Assembly: GCA_963731585.1 (NCBI GenBank)
Contig: CAVSWC010000013.1
Location: 248,001-312,000 of the forward strand
Length of the DNA stretch: 64,000 bases
Source: CANKHA01 sp963731585
GTDB lineage: Bacteria > Pseudomonadota > Alphaproteobacteria > Rhizobiales > Xanthobacteraceae
Direction: 5' to 3'
Positions within the stretch are counted from its first letter, which is position 1; each line of letters opens with the position of its first letter. Made by a program: the position numbers and the translations under genes. The notes below the pieces were generated by a model. The model was not told the DNA's origin and did no database searches. It saw nothing but the letters and a program-made list of their open reading frames with translations. Below are positions 9,383 to 19,603 of this stretch, one piece after another.

Positions 9383-9792
9383 TGTTCGTGCGCCTGCTCA
9401 ACATATGCGTGATCGCCGCTTTGGTTCTTGCCGCGGGGTATGTCTACGACATCAAGTACCAGTCAACGTTGCGCGCCGAGCGCGTCGCCAAGCTACGACA
9501 TGATATCCGGCGCGAGCGCGACGTCATCGCCAACCTGCGCGCCGAATGGGCGCGGCTCGGCAATCCGGGCCGCATCCAGACCCTGGCGCAGCGGCATCTT
9601 CCGTTGAAGCCGTTTCAGACCAATCAGATCGATACATTCGACGCCCTGCCGATGCGGCCGCCGCAGATCGTGCCGCCCGGAACCGAAGATCCCATCGCCG
9701 CCATACTGGAGATTATCAGCGAGGACCTGACCGCTTCCACCGGCGGCCTTGAATCCCTGCCTGGAGCCGGCAAAGGGGATCGGCAGCAATGA
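9382..9792 (+). CDS. ftsL: Cell division protein FtsL
   Basis: A 136-residue bitopic membrane protein of the FtsQLB divisome subcomplex. One transmembrane segment lies at residues 5-22 (LLNICVIAALVLAAGYVY) and a predicted coiled coil at about 27-60 (RAERVAKLRHDIRRERDVIANLRAEW), followed by RIQTLAQRHLPLKP, the conserved FtsL tail motif. The extended Pro-rich C-terminus is usual in Hyphomicrobiales. It lies between rsmH and ftsI, overlapping both by 1-4 bases. Confidence 0.88.
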   Translation: MFVRLLNICVIAALVLAAGYVYDIKYQSTLRAERVAKLRHDIRRERDVIANLRAEWARLGNPGRIQTLAQRHLPLKPFQTNQIDTFDALPMRPPQIVPPGTEDPIAAILEIISEDLTASTGGLESLPGAGKGDRQQ

Positions 9793-11516
9793 GCGGGTCG
9801 GGAGGTGCATTGGCGGCGATGAATTGGCGCCTGCGTTTGGTGCAGCGGTTACTTTACGGGCAGAATGTCGACCGCAGCGTAAAATCGCGCGCCCGCGTCG
9901 GGCTCGCCATCCTGGTATTTTCGATCGGATATGCGGTTATCGCGGGGCGGCTGATCCAGCTCGCCGCCGCCCCGGATAGCCAGACGGTACGCCGGGCAGC
10001 CGACGCGGTCTCCACTTCGCGCCCCGACATTCTCGGCCGCAACGGCGAAATCCTTGCCACCGACATCAAGGCAGCCTCGCTGTTCGGCGAGCCGCGCAAG
10101 ATCATTGATATCGACGAGGCGGTGGAACTGCTCACCGCAGTAATGCCCGATCTCGACGCGACCGAGCTGCGCGAGCGGCTGTCCTCGCGCAAGGGTTTCG
10201 TCTGGCTCAAGCGCGATATCACCAAAAAGCAGCAGCAGGAAATCCACGGTCTCGGCATTCCCGGTATTGGCTTTCTCACTGAGAACAAGCGCGTCTATCC
10301 GAATGGCGCCGAGGTCTCGCATCTCATCGGCCATGTGAACATCGACAACCAGGGCATCGCCGGCATCGAAAAATGGCTGGACGCGCGAGGGCTTGCGGAC
10401 CTGCACATGGCGGGTCTTGCGGTCGACCGGATGGACAAGCCAATCGAACTGGCCGTCGATTTGCGCGTGCAGCACGCGATGCGCGACGAACTGATGGCGG
10501 CGCGGGAAAAATTCAAGGCGGTCGCGGCGGCCGGCTTGATCACCGACGTGCGCACCGGTGAGATCATTTCCATGGTGTCGGTGCCGGACTACGATCCGAA
10601 CAATCCGAAGGAGGCCAACGATCCCACTCGCATCAACCGGCTCACCACCGGCGTCTATGAGATGGGCTCGACCTTCAAGGCGCTCACGATCGCGATGGCG
10701 CTCGATTCCGGCAAGGTGTCGCTGAGCTCGTCTTTCGATGCGCGCATGCCGCTGCGCTACGGCAAGTTCAGCATCCACGATTATCACGCGCAGAACCGCA
10801 CGCTCACCGTGCCGGAAATCTTCACCTATTCCTCCAATATCGGCACCGCGCGCAGCGCGCTCGCGATGGGCGTCGAGCACCACAAGTGGTACCTAAAGAA
10901 GATGGGACAGCTCGACCGGCTGCGCACCGAACTGCCGGAAAGCGCCGAGCCGCTGGTGCCCAGGCGCTGGGGAGAACTGAATACCGTGACCATCGCCTTC
11001 GGCCATGGTCTTTCGGTCGCGCCGCTGCAGGCGGTGATGGGCATCGGGGCGCTGATGAACGGCGGCATGCTGATCCCGCCGACCTTCATGAAGCGCAGCC
11101 AGGAAGAAGCCGCGAAGCTGGCGACCCGCGTGGTCAAGCCTGAGACCAGCGAAAAGATGCGCTACCTGATGCGGCTGAATGCCGAGAAAGGCACCGCCGG
11201 CAAGGCCGACGTGAAGGGTTATTACGTCGGCGGCAAAACCGGCACTTCGGAGAAGGTGGTCGGCGGCCGCTATTCCAAGAGCAAGCTGCTCAACAGCTTT
11301 ACCGCGGTGCTGCCGGCCGACAAGCCGCGCTATCTGTTGCTCATCATGCTGGACGAGCCGAAGGCGACGCCGGAAACCCATGGCTATGCCACCTCCGGCT
11401 GGAACACCGTGCCGGTGGGCGGGGCGGTGATTTCCCGCATCGCGCCGTTACTGGGGATCGAGCCGCGGTTCGATCTGCCGCCTTCCCAGCAGCTGATCCT
11501 GGCCAAGGGGCGCTAG
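9789..11516 (+). CDS. ftsI: Peptidoglycan D,D-transpeptidase FtsI (PBP3)
   Basis: A 575-residue class B penicillin-binding protein that cross-links septal peptidoglycan. It has an N-terminal membrane anchor at about residues 35-58 (VGLAILVFSIGYAVIAGRLIQL) and a PBP dimerisation domain (RPDILGRNGEILATDI, GFLTENKRVYPNG). In the transpeptidase domain the active-site Ser294 lies in GSTFK, then S348-S-N and K483-T-G (GGKTGTSEK). It overlaps ftsL by four bases. No frame problems. Confidence 0.97.
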   Translation: MSGSGGALAAMNWRLRLVQRLLYGQNVDRSVKSRARVGLAILVFSIGYAVIAGRLIQLAAAPDSQTVRRAADAVSTSRPDILGRNGEILATDIKAASLFGEPRKIIDIDEAVELLTAVMPDLDATELRERLSSRKGFVWLKRDITKKQQQEIHGLGIPGIGFLTENKRVYPNGAEVSHLIGHVNIDNQGIAGIEKWLDARGLADLHMAGLAVDRMDKPIELAVDLRVQHAMRDELMAAREKFKAVAAAGLITDVRTGEIISMVSVPDYDPNNPKEANDPTRINRLTTGVYEMGSTFKALTIAMALDSGKVSLSSSFDARMPLRYGKFSIHDYHAQNRTLTVPEIFTYSSNIGTARSALAMGVEHHKWYLKKMGQLDRLRTELPESAEPLVPRRWGELNTVTIAFGHGLSVAPLQAVMGIGALMNGGMLIPPTFMKRSQEEAAKLATRVVKPETSEKMRYLMRLNAEKGTAGKADVKGYYVGGKTGTSEKVVGGRYSKSKLLNSFTAVLPADKPRYLLLIMLDEPKATPETHGYATSGWNTVPVGGAVISRIAPLLGIEPRFDLPPSQQLILAKGR

Positions 11517-11583
11517 AAGCTGCGATAGGGATAAAGCCCGATCGCTGCTTGTCTTGCCGGACGCTGCCGGGCATTCAATAGCT

Positions 11584-13033
11584 ATGAAGGTTGCGGAATT
11601 GCTCAGTGGGGAGGCCAGCGCCGATGCCGGCGCAGCCGCGCTCGAGGTCACCGGCATCACGGCGGACAGCCGCGCCGTGAAGCCGGGCAATGTGTTCGTT
11701 ACCGTGGCAGGCAGCAAGACCGACGGGCTGCGTTTCGTCGACCAAGCCATGACGGCGGGCGCGGTGGCGATCGCGGCAGAGCGGCGCCCGGAATCCTTGC
11801 CACCCGGCGTTGGTTTTATTCAGGCCATCAACGCGCGGCGCTTCCTTGCCCGCAGCGCGGCGAAATTTTTTCCGCGTCAGCCCGCCACGATCGCGGCGGT
11901 GACCGGCACCAGCGGCAAGACCTCGGTCGCCGCCTTCACCCGGCAGATCTGGTCCGCGCTCGGCCATCGCGCCGCGAGCATCGGCACCGTCGGCGTGGTG
12001 ACGCCGGAGAAGGAAATCTACGGCTCGCTCACCACGCCTGATCCGGTCGTGCTGCATCAGCAGCTCGATGCGCTGGCGGGCGAGGGGATCACCCATCTGG
12101 CGCTGGAAGCCTCCTCGCACGGTCTCGATCAGCGCCGGCTTGACGGCGTGCGCATCGCCGCCGCCGCCTTCACCAATCTCAGCCGCGATCACCTCGATTA
12201 TCACCCGACGCTGGAGGCGTATTTCGCCGCCAAGCTGCGGCTGTTCGAGGAGCTGATCGAGCCGTCCGGCACGGCGGTCATCAACGTCGATCACGAGCAG
12301 GCCGCCGAGGTCGTTAGCCGCCGCGCGCAAGCGCCAGCTGGCGGTGCTGACCATCGGCCGAAAGGCCGACGGCATTCGCCTGCTCGAAGCCGGCATCGAT
12401 GGCTTTGCGCAAAAACTGCGCATCGCGTTCGCGGGACGGCAATTCAGTTTGCGGCTGCCGCTGGTCGGTGGCTTCCAGGTGGAGAATGCGCTTACCGCCG
12501 CGGGGCTCGCGATCGCGACCGGCAGCGATACCGATAAGGTTTTCGCCGCATTGGAAAAATTGCAGGGTGCGAAGGGCCGGCTTGAGCTGGCGGGCGAGCG
12601 CGAGGGCGCGCCGGTGTTCATCGACTATGCGCACAAGCCAGATGCGCTCGCCAAAGCGCTGGAGGCCTTGCGGCCTTATGTGACCGGGCGGCTTGTCGTC
12701 GTGTTCGGCGCGGGCGGCAACCGCGATGCCGGCAAGCGGCCGATGATGGGCGCCATCGCCGTGGAGAAGGCCGACCGCGTCATTGTTACCGACGACAATC
12801 CGCGCAGCGAACAGCCTGCCGCCATCCGGGCGGAAATTCTGGCTGCGGCGCGCGGCGCGCGCGAGATCGGCGACCGCGGCGAGGCGATCCGCACGGCGGT
12901 GTCCGAACTGAAGCGGGGCGACGTGCTATTGATCGCCGGCAAGGGTCACGAAACCGGGCAGATCATCGGCGATAAGGTCTTGCCGTTCAGCGATCACGAA
13001 GCGGTCGCGGCGGCGCTGAAAGGGACGGCATGA
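11584..13033 (+). CDS. murE: UDP-MurNAc-tripeptide ligase MurE, one frameshift
   Basis: Adds meso-diaminopimelate to UDP-MurNAc-L-Ala-D-Glu using ATP. The N-terminal domain has GITADSRAVKPGNVFV. The ATP site is AVTGTSGKTSVAAFTRQIW, then LEASSHGLDQRRLDGV and FTNLSRDHLDYH. The C-terminal part has VFIDYAHKPDALAKALEALRP, VFGAGGNRDAGKRPMMG and TDDNPRSE, the DNPR motif that recognises diaminopimelate. An extra A at 12316 (GTC GTT A GCC GCC) breaks the frame. Both parts are otherwise intact, and this is an essential gene, so an assembly error is the simplest reading. It overlaps the murF start (ATGA). Confidence 0.93.
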
Positions 13034-14478
13034 GCGAGCGGCCATTATGGAGCCATCGAAGCGATGGCCTCCGCCATGGGCGCGCGGCGCGAGGGTCCGC
13101 TGCCGGAGAGCGTGCGCGGCATTTCCATCGACAGCCGCAGCATCGGCCCGAGCGAGGCCTTCTTCGCCATCAAGGGCGACAACCGCGACGGGCATGATTT
13201 CGTCGAACGACGCGCTGCAGGGCGGCGCCGCGCTTGCGGTGGTGGCCGCCGACAGGCGCGAGCAGTTTCCCAAGGACGCGCCGCTCCTCGTGGTGCCCGA
13301 TGTGCTCGAAGGCCTGCGCGATCTCGCTCGCGCCGCGCGCGCGCGCCTGCAAGCCAAGGTGATCGGCGTCACCGGCTCGGTCGGCAAAACCGGCACCAAG
13401 GAAGCGCTGCGGCTCGCGCTGTCGCGCGAAGGCGAAACCCACGCCTCCGTCGCTTCCTACAATAATCATTGGGGCGTGCCGCTGTCGCTCGCGCGCTGCC
13501 CGGAGACTGCGCGGTATGCGATCTTCGAAATGGGCATGAGCCACGCGGGCGAGATCGAGCCGCTCACGCGCCTGGTGCGGCCGCATGTGGCGATCGTCAC
13601 CACGATCGAGCCGGTGCATCTGGAATTCTTCCCGTCCATGGAAGCCATTGCGGATGCCAAGGCGGAAATCTTTCTCGGGCTGGAGCCGGGCGGCGCCGCC
13701 GTGATCAATCGCGACAATCCGCATTATGAACGTTTGCGGCAGAAGGCGATGGAGGCGCAGGTCGGCCGCATCGTTTCTTTCGGCCAGCAGGCCGATGCGG
13801 ACGTGCGGGTGCTGGAATTCTCGCTGCATCCCGATTGCTCGGTCGTGCATGCATCCGTGCTCGGCGTCGAGGTGACCTACAAACTCGGCGCGCCCGGACA
13901 GCATTTGATCTGGAATTCGCTCGCGGTCCTTGCCGCCGTTTCGCTGAGCGGTGCGGATCTCGCGCTTGCTGCGCTTGCGCTCGCCGAATGGAAGCCCGCC
14001 ACCGGCCGCGGCGCGCGCATCACGCTCGGCCTGCCGGGCGGCACGGCTGAGCTGATCGACGAGAGCTATAATGCCAATCCCGCCTCCATGCGCGCGGCAT
14101 TGGCGCTGCTTGGCCAGGCGGCGCTGGGCCCACGCGGGCGGCGCATCGCCATCCTCGGCGACATGCTCGAGCTCGGCGCCGGTGGCGAGCGGCTGCACCG
14201 CGAACTGTGCGGAAGCCATCATCGGCAATAACGTCGATGTTGTGTTCTGTTCCGGTCCGCTGATGCGGCATTTGTGGGAGGCTCTTCCCTCCGAACGCCG
14301 GGGAGGCTATGCGGAGACATCCGCGGCGCTCGAATCGTCCGTGCTCGCCGTGGTCCAGCCGGGAGACGCCGTGATGGTGAAGGGCTCGCTCGGCTCCCGC
14401 ATGGGCCCTCTGGTCAAGGCGCTGGAACGCCGCTACCCCTATCGCGTCGCCGCGTCGAAGGCGTCCGCTCAAGGTTGA
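13030..14478 (+). CDS. murF: UDP-MurNAc-pentapeptide ligase MurF, three frameshifts
   Basis: Adds D-Ala-D-Ala to the UDP-MurNAc-tripeptide. Corrected reading: MSERPLW then AIEAMASAMGARREG, GISIDSRSIGPSEAFFAIKG, DALQGGAALAVVAADRR, the ATP site IGVTGSVGKTGTKEALR, YNNHWGVPLSLARCP, FEMGMSHAGEIEPLTRLVRP, DESYNANPASMRAALALLG, GRRIAILGDMLELG. Extra bases sit at 13051 (A), 13208 (C) and 14208 (T). Each removal restores family sequence exactly. The start ATG overlaps the murE stop. Essential function makes a true triple mutant implausible. Confidence 0.92.
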
Positions 14479-14482
14479 TCCG

Positions 14483-15568
14483 ATGCTTTATTGGCTTGTC
14501 GAATTTTCCGATAAAATCTCGTTCTTCAACGTCTTTCGTTACATCACCTTTCGCACCGGCGGCGCGACCGTCACCGCCTTGCTCTTTGTCTTTCTGTTCG
14601 GATCCTCGATCATCGACCTGCTGCGACTGAAGCAGGGCAAGGGCCAGCCGATCCGCGCCGATGGCCCGCAATCGCATCTCGTCACCAAGAAGGGCACGCC
14701 CACCATGGGCGGGCTGATGATCTTGTCCGGCATCGTCGTGTCCACGGTGCTGTGGGCGAACCCGCTCAACCCCTATGTCTGGATCGTGCTCGGCGTCACC
14801 CTCGGCTTCGGCCTGGTCGGCTTTTACGACGACTATTTGAAGGTGACGCGCCAGAGTCACACCGGATTTTCCGTGCGCACGCGCATTCTCGCCGAAGCGC
14901 TGATCGCGGCCGGCGCCTGCTATGCCTTCTCCCAGCTCGGCAGGACGCCGTTCGCGACCTCGCTCGCTTTCCCGGTATTCAAGGATCTCATCTTCAATCT
15001 CGGCTTGTTCTTTATTGTCTTCGGCGCCTTCATCATTGTCGGCGCCGGCAATGCGGTGAACCTCACCGACGGGCTGGACGGGCTCGCCATCGTGCCGGTG
15101 ATGATCGCCGCGGGCAGCTTTGGCATGATCGCGTATCTCGTCGGCAACGCGGTGTTCTCCGACTATCTGCAGATCCATTACGTGGCGGGCACCGGCGAGC
15201 TGGCGGTGCTATGCGGCGCGGTGATCGGCTCGGGCCTCGGTTTCCTCTGGTACAACGCGCCGCCGGCCTCGGTTTTCATGGGCGATACCGGTTCATTGGC
15301 CCTGGGCGGAATGATCGGCGCGATCGCGGTGGCGACCAAGCACGAGATCGTGCTGGCCATCATCGGCGGGCTGTTCGTGCTGGAAGCGGTCTCGGTCATC
15401 GTGCAGGTGGTTTCCTTCAAGCTGACCGGCAGGCGCGTGTTCAGGATGGCGCCGATCCATCATCATTTCGAGCAGCTCGGCTGGACCGAGCCGCAGATCG
15501 TGATCCGCTTCTGGATCGTCGCGGTGGTGCTGGCGCTCGCCGGCCTCGCGACCCTGAAGCTGCGGTGA
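14483..15568 (+). CDS. mraY: Phospho-MurNAc-pentapeptide translocase MraY
   Basis: A 361-residue integral membrane enzyme that joins UDP-MurNAc-pentapeptide to undecaprenyl phosphate to give lipid I. About ten hydrophobic segments are visible. Family motifs: LRLKQGKGQPIRADGPQSH, KGTPTMGG, the aspartate-rich GFYDDYLKV, NAVNLTDGLDGLAI, FMGDTGSLALGG and the periplasm-side MAPIHHHFEQLGW. It begins four bases after the murF stop. Complete frame of usual length (about 360). Confidence 0.97.
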   Translation: MLYWLVEFSDKISFFNVFRYITFRTGGATVTALLFVFLFGSSIIDLLRLKQGKGQPIRADGPQSHLVTKKGTPTMGGLMILSGIVVSTVLWANPLNPYVWIVLGVTLGFGLVGFYDDYLKVTRQSHTGFSVRTRILAEALIAAGACYAFSQLGRTPFATSLAFPVFKDLIFNLGLFFIVFGAFIIVGAGNAVNLTDGLDGLAIVPVMIAAGSFGMIAYLVGNAVFSDYLQIHYVAGTGELAVLCGAVIGSGLGFLWYNAPPASVFMGDTGSLALGGMIGAIAVATKHEIVLAIIGGLFVLEAVSVIVQVVSFKLTGRRVFRMAPIHHHFEQLGWTEPQIVIRFWIVAVVLALAGLATLKLR

Positions 15569-15586
15569 CGACCGGGCGTCAGCCGC

Positions 15587-16954
15587 GTGACTCCCATCAC
15601 CATCTTTCGCCGGTAAGAAAGTCGCGGTCTTTGGCCTCGGCGGCTCCGGTCTTGTCGAGTTGCAGCGCGCTGCTCGCGGGCGGCGCCGATGTCGTCGGCT
15701 TCGACGATGATGCCGCCAGCGTGGCGAAAGCCACCGCGGCGGGCATTCCCACCGCCGATCTGCGCAGCATCGACTGGTCGCGCATCGCCGCCCTGGTGCT
15801 GGCGCCGGGCGTTCCGCTGACGCATCCGCAGCCGCACTGGACCGTGGCGCTGGCGAAAGCCGCCGGCGTCGAGATCATCGGCGACATGGAATTGTTCGGC
15901 CGCGAGCGCGCGGCGCGCGCGCCGAATGCGCCTTTCATCGCGATCACCGGCACGAATGGCAAATCCACCACCACTGCGCTCACCGCGCATATCCTGCGCA
16001 GCGCCGGGCGCGACGTGCAGATGGGCGGCAATATCGGCGTGGCGATCCTTTCGCTGCAGCCGCCCGCGCCCGAACGCGTGCATGTGATCGAGGTGTCGTC
16101 CTATCAGATCGACCTCGCGCCGACGCTGAAGCCGACCGTCGGCATGCTGCTCAACGTCACCCCCGACCATCTCGATCGTCACGGCACGATGCAGAATTAC
16201 GCGGCGATCAAGGAGCGCGCCGTGGCGGGTGCGGATGTGGCCGTGATCGCGGTGGACGACACCTATACGCGCGCCGCTGCGGAACGGCGGGAAAAGACCG
16301 GCCGCCCGACCAGCCTGGTTTCGGCGGGGACCAGCCTCGCTCGCGGCTTCTTCATGGAGGGAAGCTGGATCATGCGCGGCAGCGAACGCATCGCCGACCT
16401 CGCCGGCATTCGCACCTTGCGCGGACAGCATAATGCGCAGAACGCAGCGGCAGCGGTGGCCGCGGCGCTCGCGCTCGGCGTGCCGGTGGACGCTATCCAG
16501 CGTGGACTTTCGACGTTCCCGGGTCTGCCGCACCGGCTGGAGGAAGTCGGACGCAAAGGCAAGGTGCTCTTCGTCAACGACTCCAAGGCGACCAATGCCG
16601 ATTCCGCCGACAAGGCGCTGTCGTCTTTCCCCGGCGATATTTTCTGGATTCTCGGCGGCCAGGCGAAGGAGGGCGGCATCACGCCGCTGACGCGCTTCTT
16701 TCCGAAGATCGCCAAGGCCTATCTGATCGGCGAGGCGAGCGACGGCTTCGCCGCCGTGCTGGAAGGGCTGGTGCCTTACGTCCGCTGCGGCACGCTCGAC
16801 GTCGCCACCGCAACGGCGGCGGCCGATGCAGCCGCATCTCGCGGCGGCGGAGCCGATCGTGCTGCTGTCGCCAGCCTGCGCGTCCTTCGACCAGTACCGG
16901 AATTTCGAGATCCGCGGGGATCACTTCAGGAAGCTCGTGAAACAGCTTCTGTAG
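15587..16954 (+). CDS. murD: UDP-MurNAc-L-alanine:D-glutamate ligase MurD, three frameshifts
   Basis: Adds D-glutamate. GTG start at 15587; corrected N-terminus MTPITIF-AGKKVAVFGLGGSGLV-SCSALLAGGADVVGFDDD. ATP site FIAITGTNGKSTTTALTAHI; then MGGNIGVAILSL, EVSSYQIDLAP, NVTPDHLDRHG, FVNDSKATNADSADKAL, ILGGQAKEGG. The C-terminus corrects to EPIVLLSPACASFDQY and EIRGDHFRKLVKQLL. Extra bases: C at 15608, G at 15657 and T at 16837. With them removed the protein is about 455 residues, normal for MurD. Starts 19 bases after mraY. Confidence 0.92.
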
Positions 16955-16961
16955 CTGCAGG

Positions 16962-17105
16962 CTTCCCCTCTCCCCTTGTGGGAGAGGGTGGATCGCCGAA
17001 CGACGTGAGGCGAGCGGGGTGTGGGGGCAGACCTCATCATGCGCTGCTCCCCCTCACCCGCCTCGCATCCTTCGGCTGCTCGGCACCCTCTCCCGCACTG
17101 ATCTC
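16962..17105. repeat. Palindromic element, family A, intergenic copy
   Basis: CCTCTCCCCTTGTGGGAGAGGGTGGATCG begins the block (split here: CCTCTCCCC, then GGGAGAGGG) and GCTCGGCACCCTCTCCCGC ends it. The middle holds CCCCCTCACCC and its near complement. It lies in the 328-bp gap between murD and ftsW, together with two further hairpins (17098-17165). No gene is seen in this gap. Confidence 0.75.
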
Positions 17106-17165
17106 GGGTATATCCGAGATCAGCACTATTGAGTGGCACAAGTCGGATACATCCGACTTGTGCTG
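17098..17165. repeat. Twin hairpins with TCGG-ATAT-CCGA cores
   Basis: Two adjacent perfect inverted repeats. The first is CTGATCTCGG, loop TATA-like, CCGAGATCAG (17098-17123). The second is GCACAAGTCGG, loop ATACAT, CCGACTTGTGC (17138-17165). Both have a TCGG...CCGA core around an AT-rich centre but different outer arms. Similar structures are at about 58580-58603 and 60402-60440. They may act as processing or termination signals between murD and ftsW. There is no T-run. Confidence 0.6.
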
Positions 17166-17282
17166 GCAGAGGGAAGAAAGGAGAGTGCCGCGCGGCGGAT
17201 ACGGAAACCGGACCCGCGTTAATCCCCCCTAAACCATAACGCGTCAGGACTTAAGCGGGGACAACCTTTCTCGGGGAACCGC

Positions 17283-18437
17283 ATGGTCTCGCGCGCGACA
17301 CGCACGCCTTTCGGCGAGTGGTGGTGGACGGTCGACAAGCTGATGCTGGGGGCGCTCGCCACCCTGATGCTGGGCGGCATCGTGCTCTCGCTTGCCGCCA
17401 GCCCTCCGGTCGCCGCCCGGCTGCGGCTCGAGCCGTTTTATTTCGTCAACAGGCACGTGCTTTTTCTGTTGCCGGCCATCGCCGTGCTGGTGGCGACTTC
17501 GTTCCTCACTTCGCATCAGATCCGCCGGCTAGCGCTGTTCATCTTCGCGGCTAGCGTGGTCATGGTGGTTTGCACCATCCTGTTCGGCGCCGAGATCAAG
17601 GGCGCCCGGCGCTGGCTGACCTTCCTCGGCATGACGATTCAGCCCTCGGAATTCCTTAAGCCGGCTTTCGTCATCCTGATCTCCTGGCTGTTTGCGGAAT
17701 CCGCGCGGCGGCCAGAGATGCCGGCCAACACATTTGCGCTCGGCCTGCTGCTGTTCGTCGTGGTGCTGCTCGTGCTGCAGCCGGACTTCGGCCAGACCAT
17801 GCTGATCCTGCTGGTTTGGGGGGCGCTGTTCTTCATGGCGGGGATGCGCCTGATCTGGATGATCGGCCTTGGCGGCGTTTCGCTCGTGGGCCTGCTCGGG
17901 GCCTATTACACCGTGCCGCATGTGGCGCTGCGCATCCGGCGCTTCCTCGATCCCGGCAGCGGCGACAGTTTTCAGATCACCACCTCGGTCGGCTCCTTCC
18001 TGCGCGGCGGCTGGTTCGGCCTTGGACCGGGCGAGGGCACCGCCAAGCGAATCCTGCCCGACAGCCACACCGACTTCGTCTTCGCGGTGGCGGCGGAGGA
18101 ATTCGGCGTCGTGCTCTGCCTGATGCTGCTTTTCCTCTTTGCGTTCGTGGTGATCCGCGCGCTGCTCCACGCGATGCGGAACGAAGACCCCTTCGCCCGC
18201 TTCGCCGCCGCCGGCCTCGCCATCCTGTTCGGCCTCCAATCGGCCATCAACATGTCGGTCAATCTGCATCTGATGCCGGCCAAGGGCATGACGTTGCCCT
18301 TCATCTCCTACGGCGGCTCTTCGATGCTCTCGCTCGCTTATGCCATGGGAATGCTGCTGGCGCTGACGCGCGAGCGCCCGCGCGCGGAAATGCTGGCCAG
18401 CCACCTTCATTATGCGCCGGCCGGGAGCCGCGCCTGA
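17283..18437 (+). CDS. ftsW: Septal peptidoglycan polymerase FtsW
   Basis: A 384-residue SEDS-family glycosyltransferase that works with FtsI at the septum. It has about ten transmembrane segments and family motifs KGARRWLTFLGMTIQPSEFLKPAFV, VLQPDFGQTMLILLVWGALFFMAG, GDSFQITTSVGSFLRGGWFGLGPGEGTAKRILPDSHTDFVFAVAAEEFG (catalytic-region Asp within HTDFVF), and MPAKGMTLPFISYGGSSML. It overlaps murG by one base (TGATG). The frame is intact. Confidence 0.96.
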   Translation: MVSRATRTPFGEWWWTVDKLMLGALATLMLGGIVLSLAASPPVAARLRLEPFYFVNRHVLFLLPAIAVLVATSFLTSHQIRRLALFIFAASVVMVVCTILFGAEIKGARRWLTFLGMTIQPSEFLKPAFVILISWLFAESARRPEMPANTFALGLLLFVVVLLVLQPDFGQTMLILLVWGALFFMAGMRLIWMIGLGGVSLVGLLGAYYTVPHVALRIRRFLDPGSGDSFQITTSVGSFLRGGWFGLGPGEGTAKRILPDSHTDFVFAVAAEEFGVVLCLMLLFLFAFVVIRALLHAMRNEDPFARFAAAGLAILFGLQSAINMSVNLHLMPAKGMTLPFISYGGSSMLSLAYAMGMLLALTRERPRAEMLASHLHYAPAGSRA

Positions 18438-19545
18438 TGGACAACGGCCGCGCGCGGCATGTGCTGGTGGCGGCGGGCGGCACCGGCGGGCATCTGTTTC
18501 CCGCTGAAGCCTTGGCGGCGGCCCTGGCCCGGCGCGGCGTCGGCCTTGATCTCGCCACCGATTCCCGCGCCGCGCATTACGGCGGCAATTTTCCTGCCCG
18601 CGCCACGCATATCATTCCGAGCTCGGCGCTGCGCGGGCGCGATCCGTTTTCGCTCGCGGCCACGGCGGCCATCGTCGGAGGCGGCGTCGCCAAGGCCTGG
18701 CTCTTGCTCGGCGACTTGAAACCCACCGCGGTGATCGGCTTCGGCGGCTATCCCACCGTTCCACCGCTGCTGGCGGCATCTCTGCGCGGCATCCCCACCA
18801 TCATCCACGAGCAGAATGCGGTGATCGGGCCGCGCCAACCGCTTCCTGGCGGGGCGCGTGACCGCCATCGCCACGGGGTTCCGCGACTTGTCGCTGCCCG
18901 ACGCGCACACTCACCGCTAAAACCACCTGGGTCGGCAATCCGGTCCGTCCGGGGGTGATCTTGGCGTCTTCGACGCCCTATGCGCCGCCCGAGCCGGGCG
19001 GACCGCTGCGTCTGCTGGTCTTCGGCGGCAGCCAGGGTGCGCGGGTGATGGCCGACATCGTGCCGCCCGCGATTCAGCAACTTGAGCCCGCGTTATGGTC
19101 GCGCCTGCATATCGTGCAGCAGGCGCGCGAAGAGGATCTGGCCGAGGTGAAAAAGGCCTATGCCGATCTGAAGGTCTCCGCCGACGTGGCGCCGTTCTTC
19201 GCGGATTTGCCGGCGCGCATGGCGGCGTCGCATCTGGTGATTTCCCGCTCCGGCGCCTCCACGGTCGCCGAGCTTTCCGCGATCGGGCGGCCCGCGATCC
19301 TGGTGCCGCTGCCGAATGCGCTCGATCAGGACCAGATGGCCAACGCCGCGATGCTGCAGACCGCCGGCGGCGCGCTGCGCCTGCCGCAGGCGGAATTCAC
19401 CCCCAGCCGGTTGGCTTCGGAGATATCGACCTTCGCCGCCGAGCCGTCGCGCCTGGGCGCCATGGCCGCCGCAGCGAAGAAAGCGGGAACGCTGGACGCG
19501 GCGGACCGTTTGGCTGATCTGGTGCTGCGGGTCGCGAAAGGCTAA
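18437..19545 (+). CDS. murG: UDP-GlcNAc:lipid I N-acetylglucosaminyltransferase MurG, two frameshifts
   Basis: Converts lipid I to lipid II on the cytoplasmic face. N-terminal glycine-rich loop HVLVAAGGTGGHLFPAEALA; GFGGYPTVPPLLAA; IIHEQNAVIG, then after removing an extra C at 18830, RANRFLAGRVTAIATGF; after removing a C at 18912, TAKTTWVGNPVRPGVIL. The donor domain has LLVFGGSQGARVM, ISRSGASTVAEL, LVPLPNALDQDQMANAAML. Between the two shifts one frame runs into a TAA. Essential gene; both parts otherwise conserved. Confidence 0.93.
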
Positions 19546-19603
19546 ACGGTGTCGCCGCCTTTCCGGGCGGACCAACCTGGCCGCAAGGGACAATATTTTT
19601 CAA

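Noticed and set aside
16962..17105. CRISPR array or tRNA cluster suspected from the repeated C/G blocks
   Set aside because: No regular spacing, spacers or cloverleaf. The blocks are inverted, not direct, repeats. No tRNA or CRISPR was found elsewhere in the window.
12316..18912. murE, murF, murD and murG as real pseudogenes
   Set aside because: All are essential single-copy genes in the dcw cluster. Each is intact apart from single extra bases and keeps every catalytic motif, so loss of function is not credible without second copies elsewhere.
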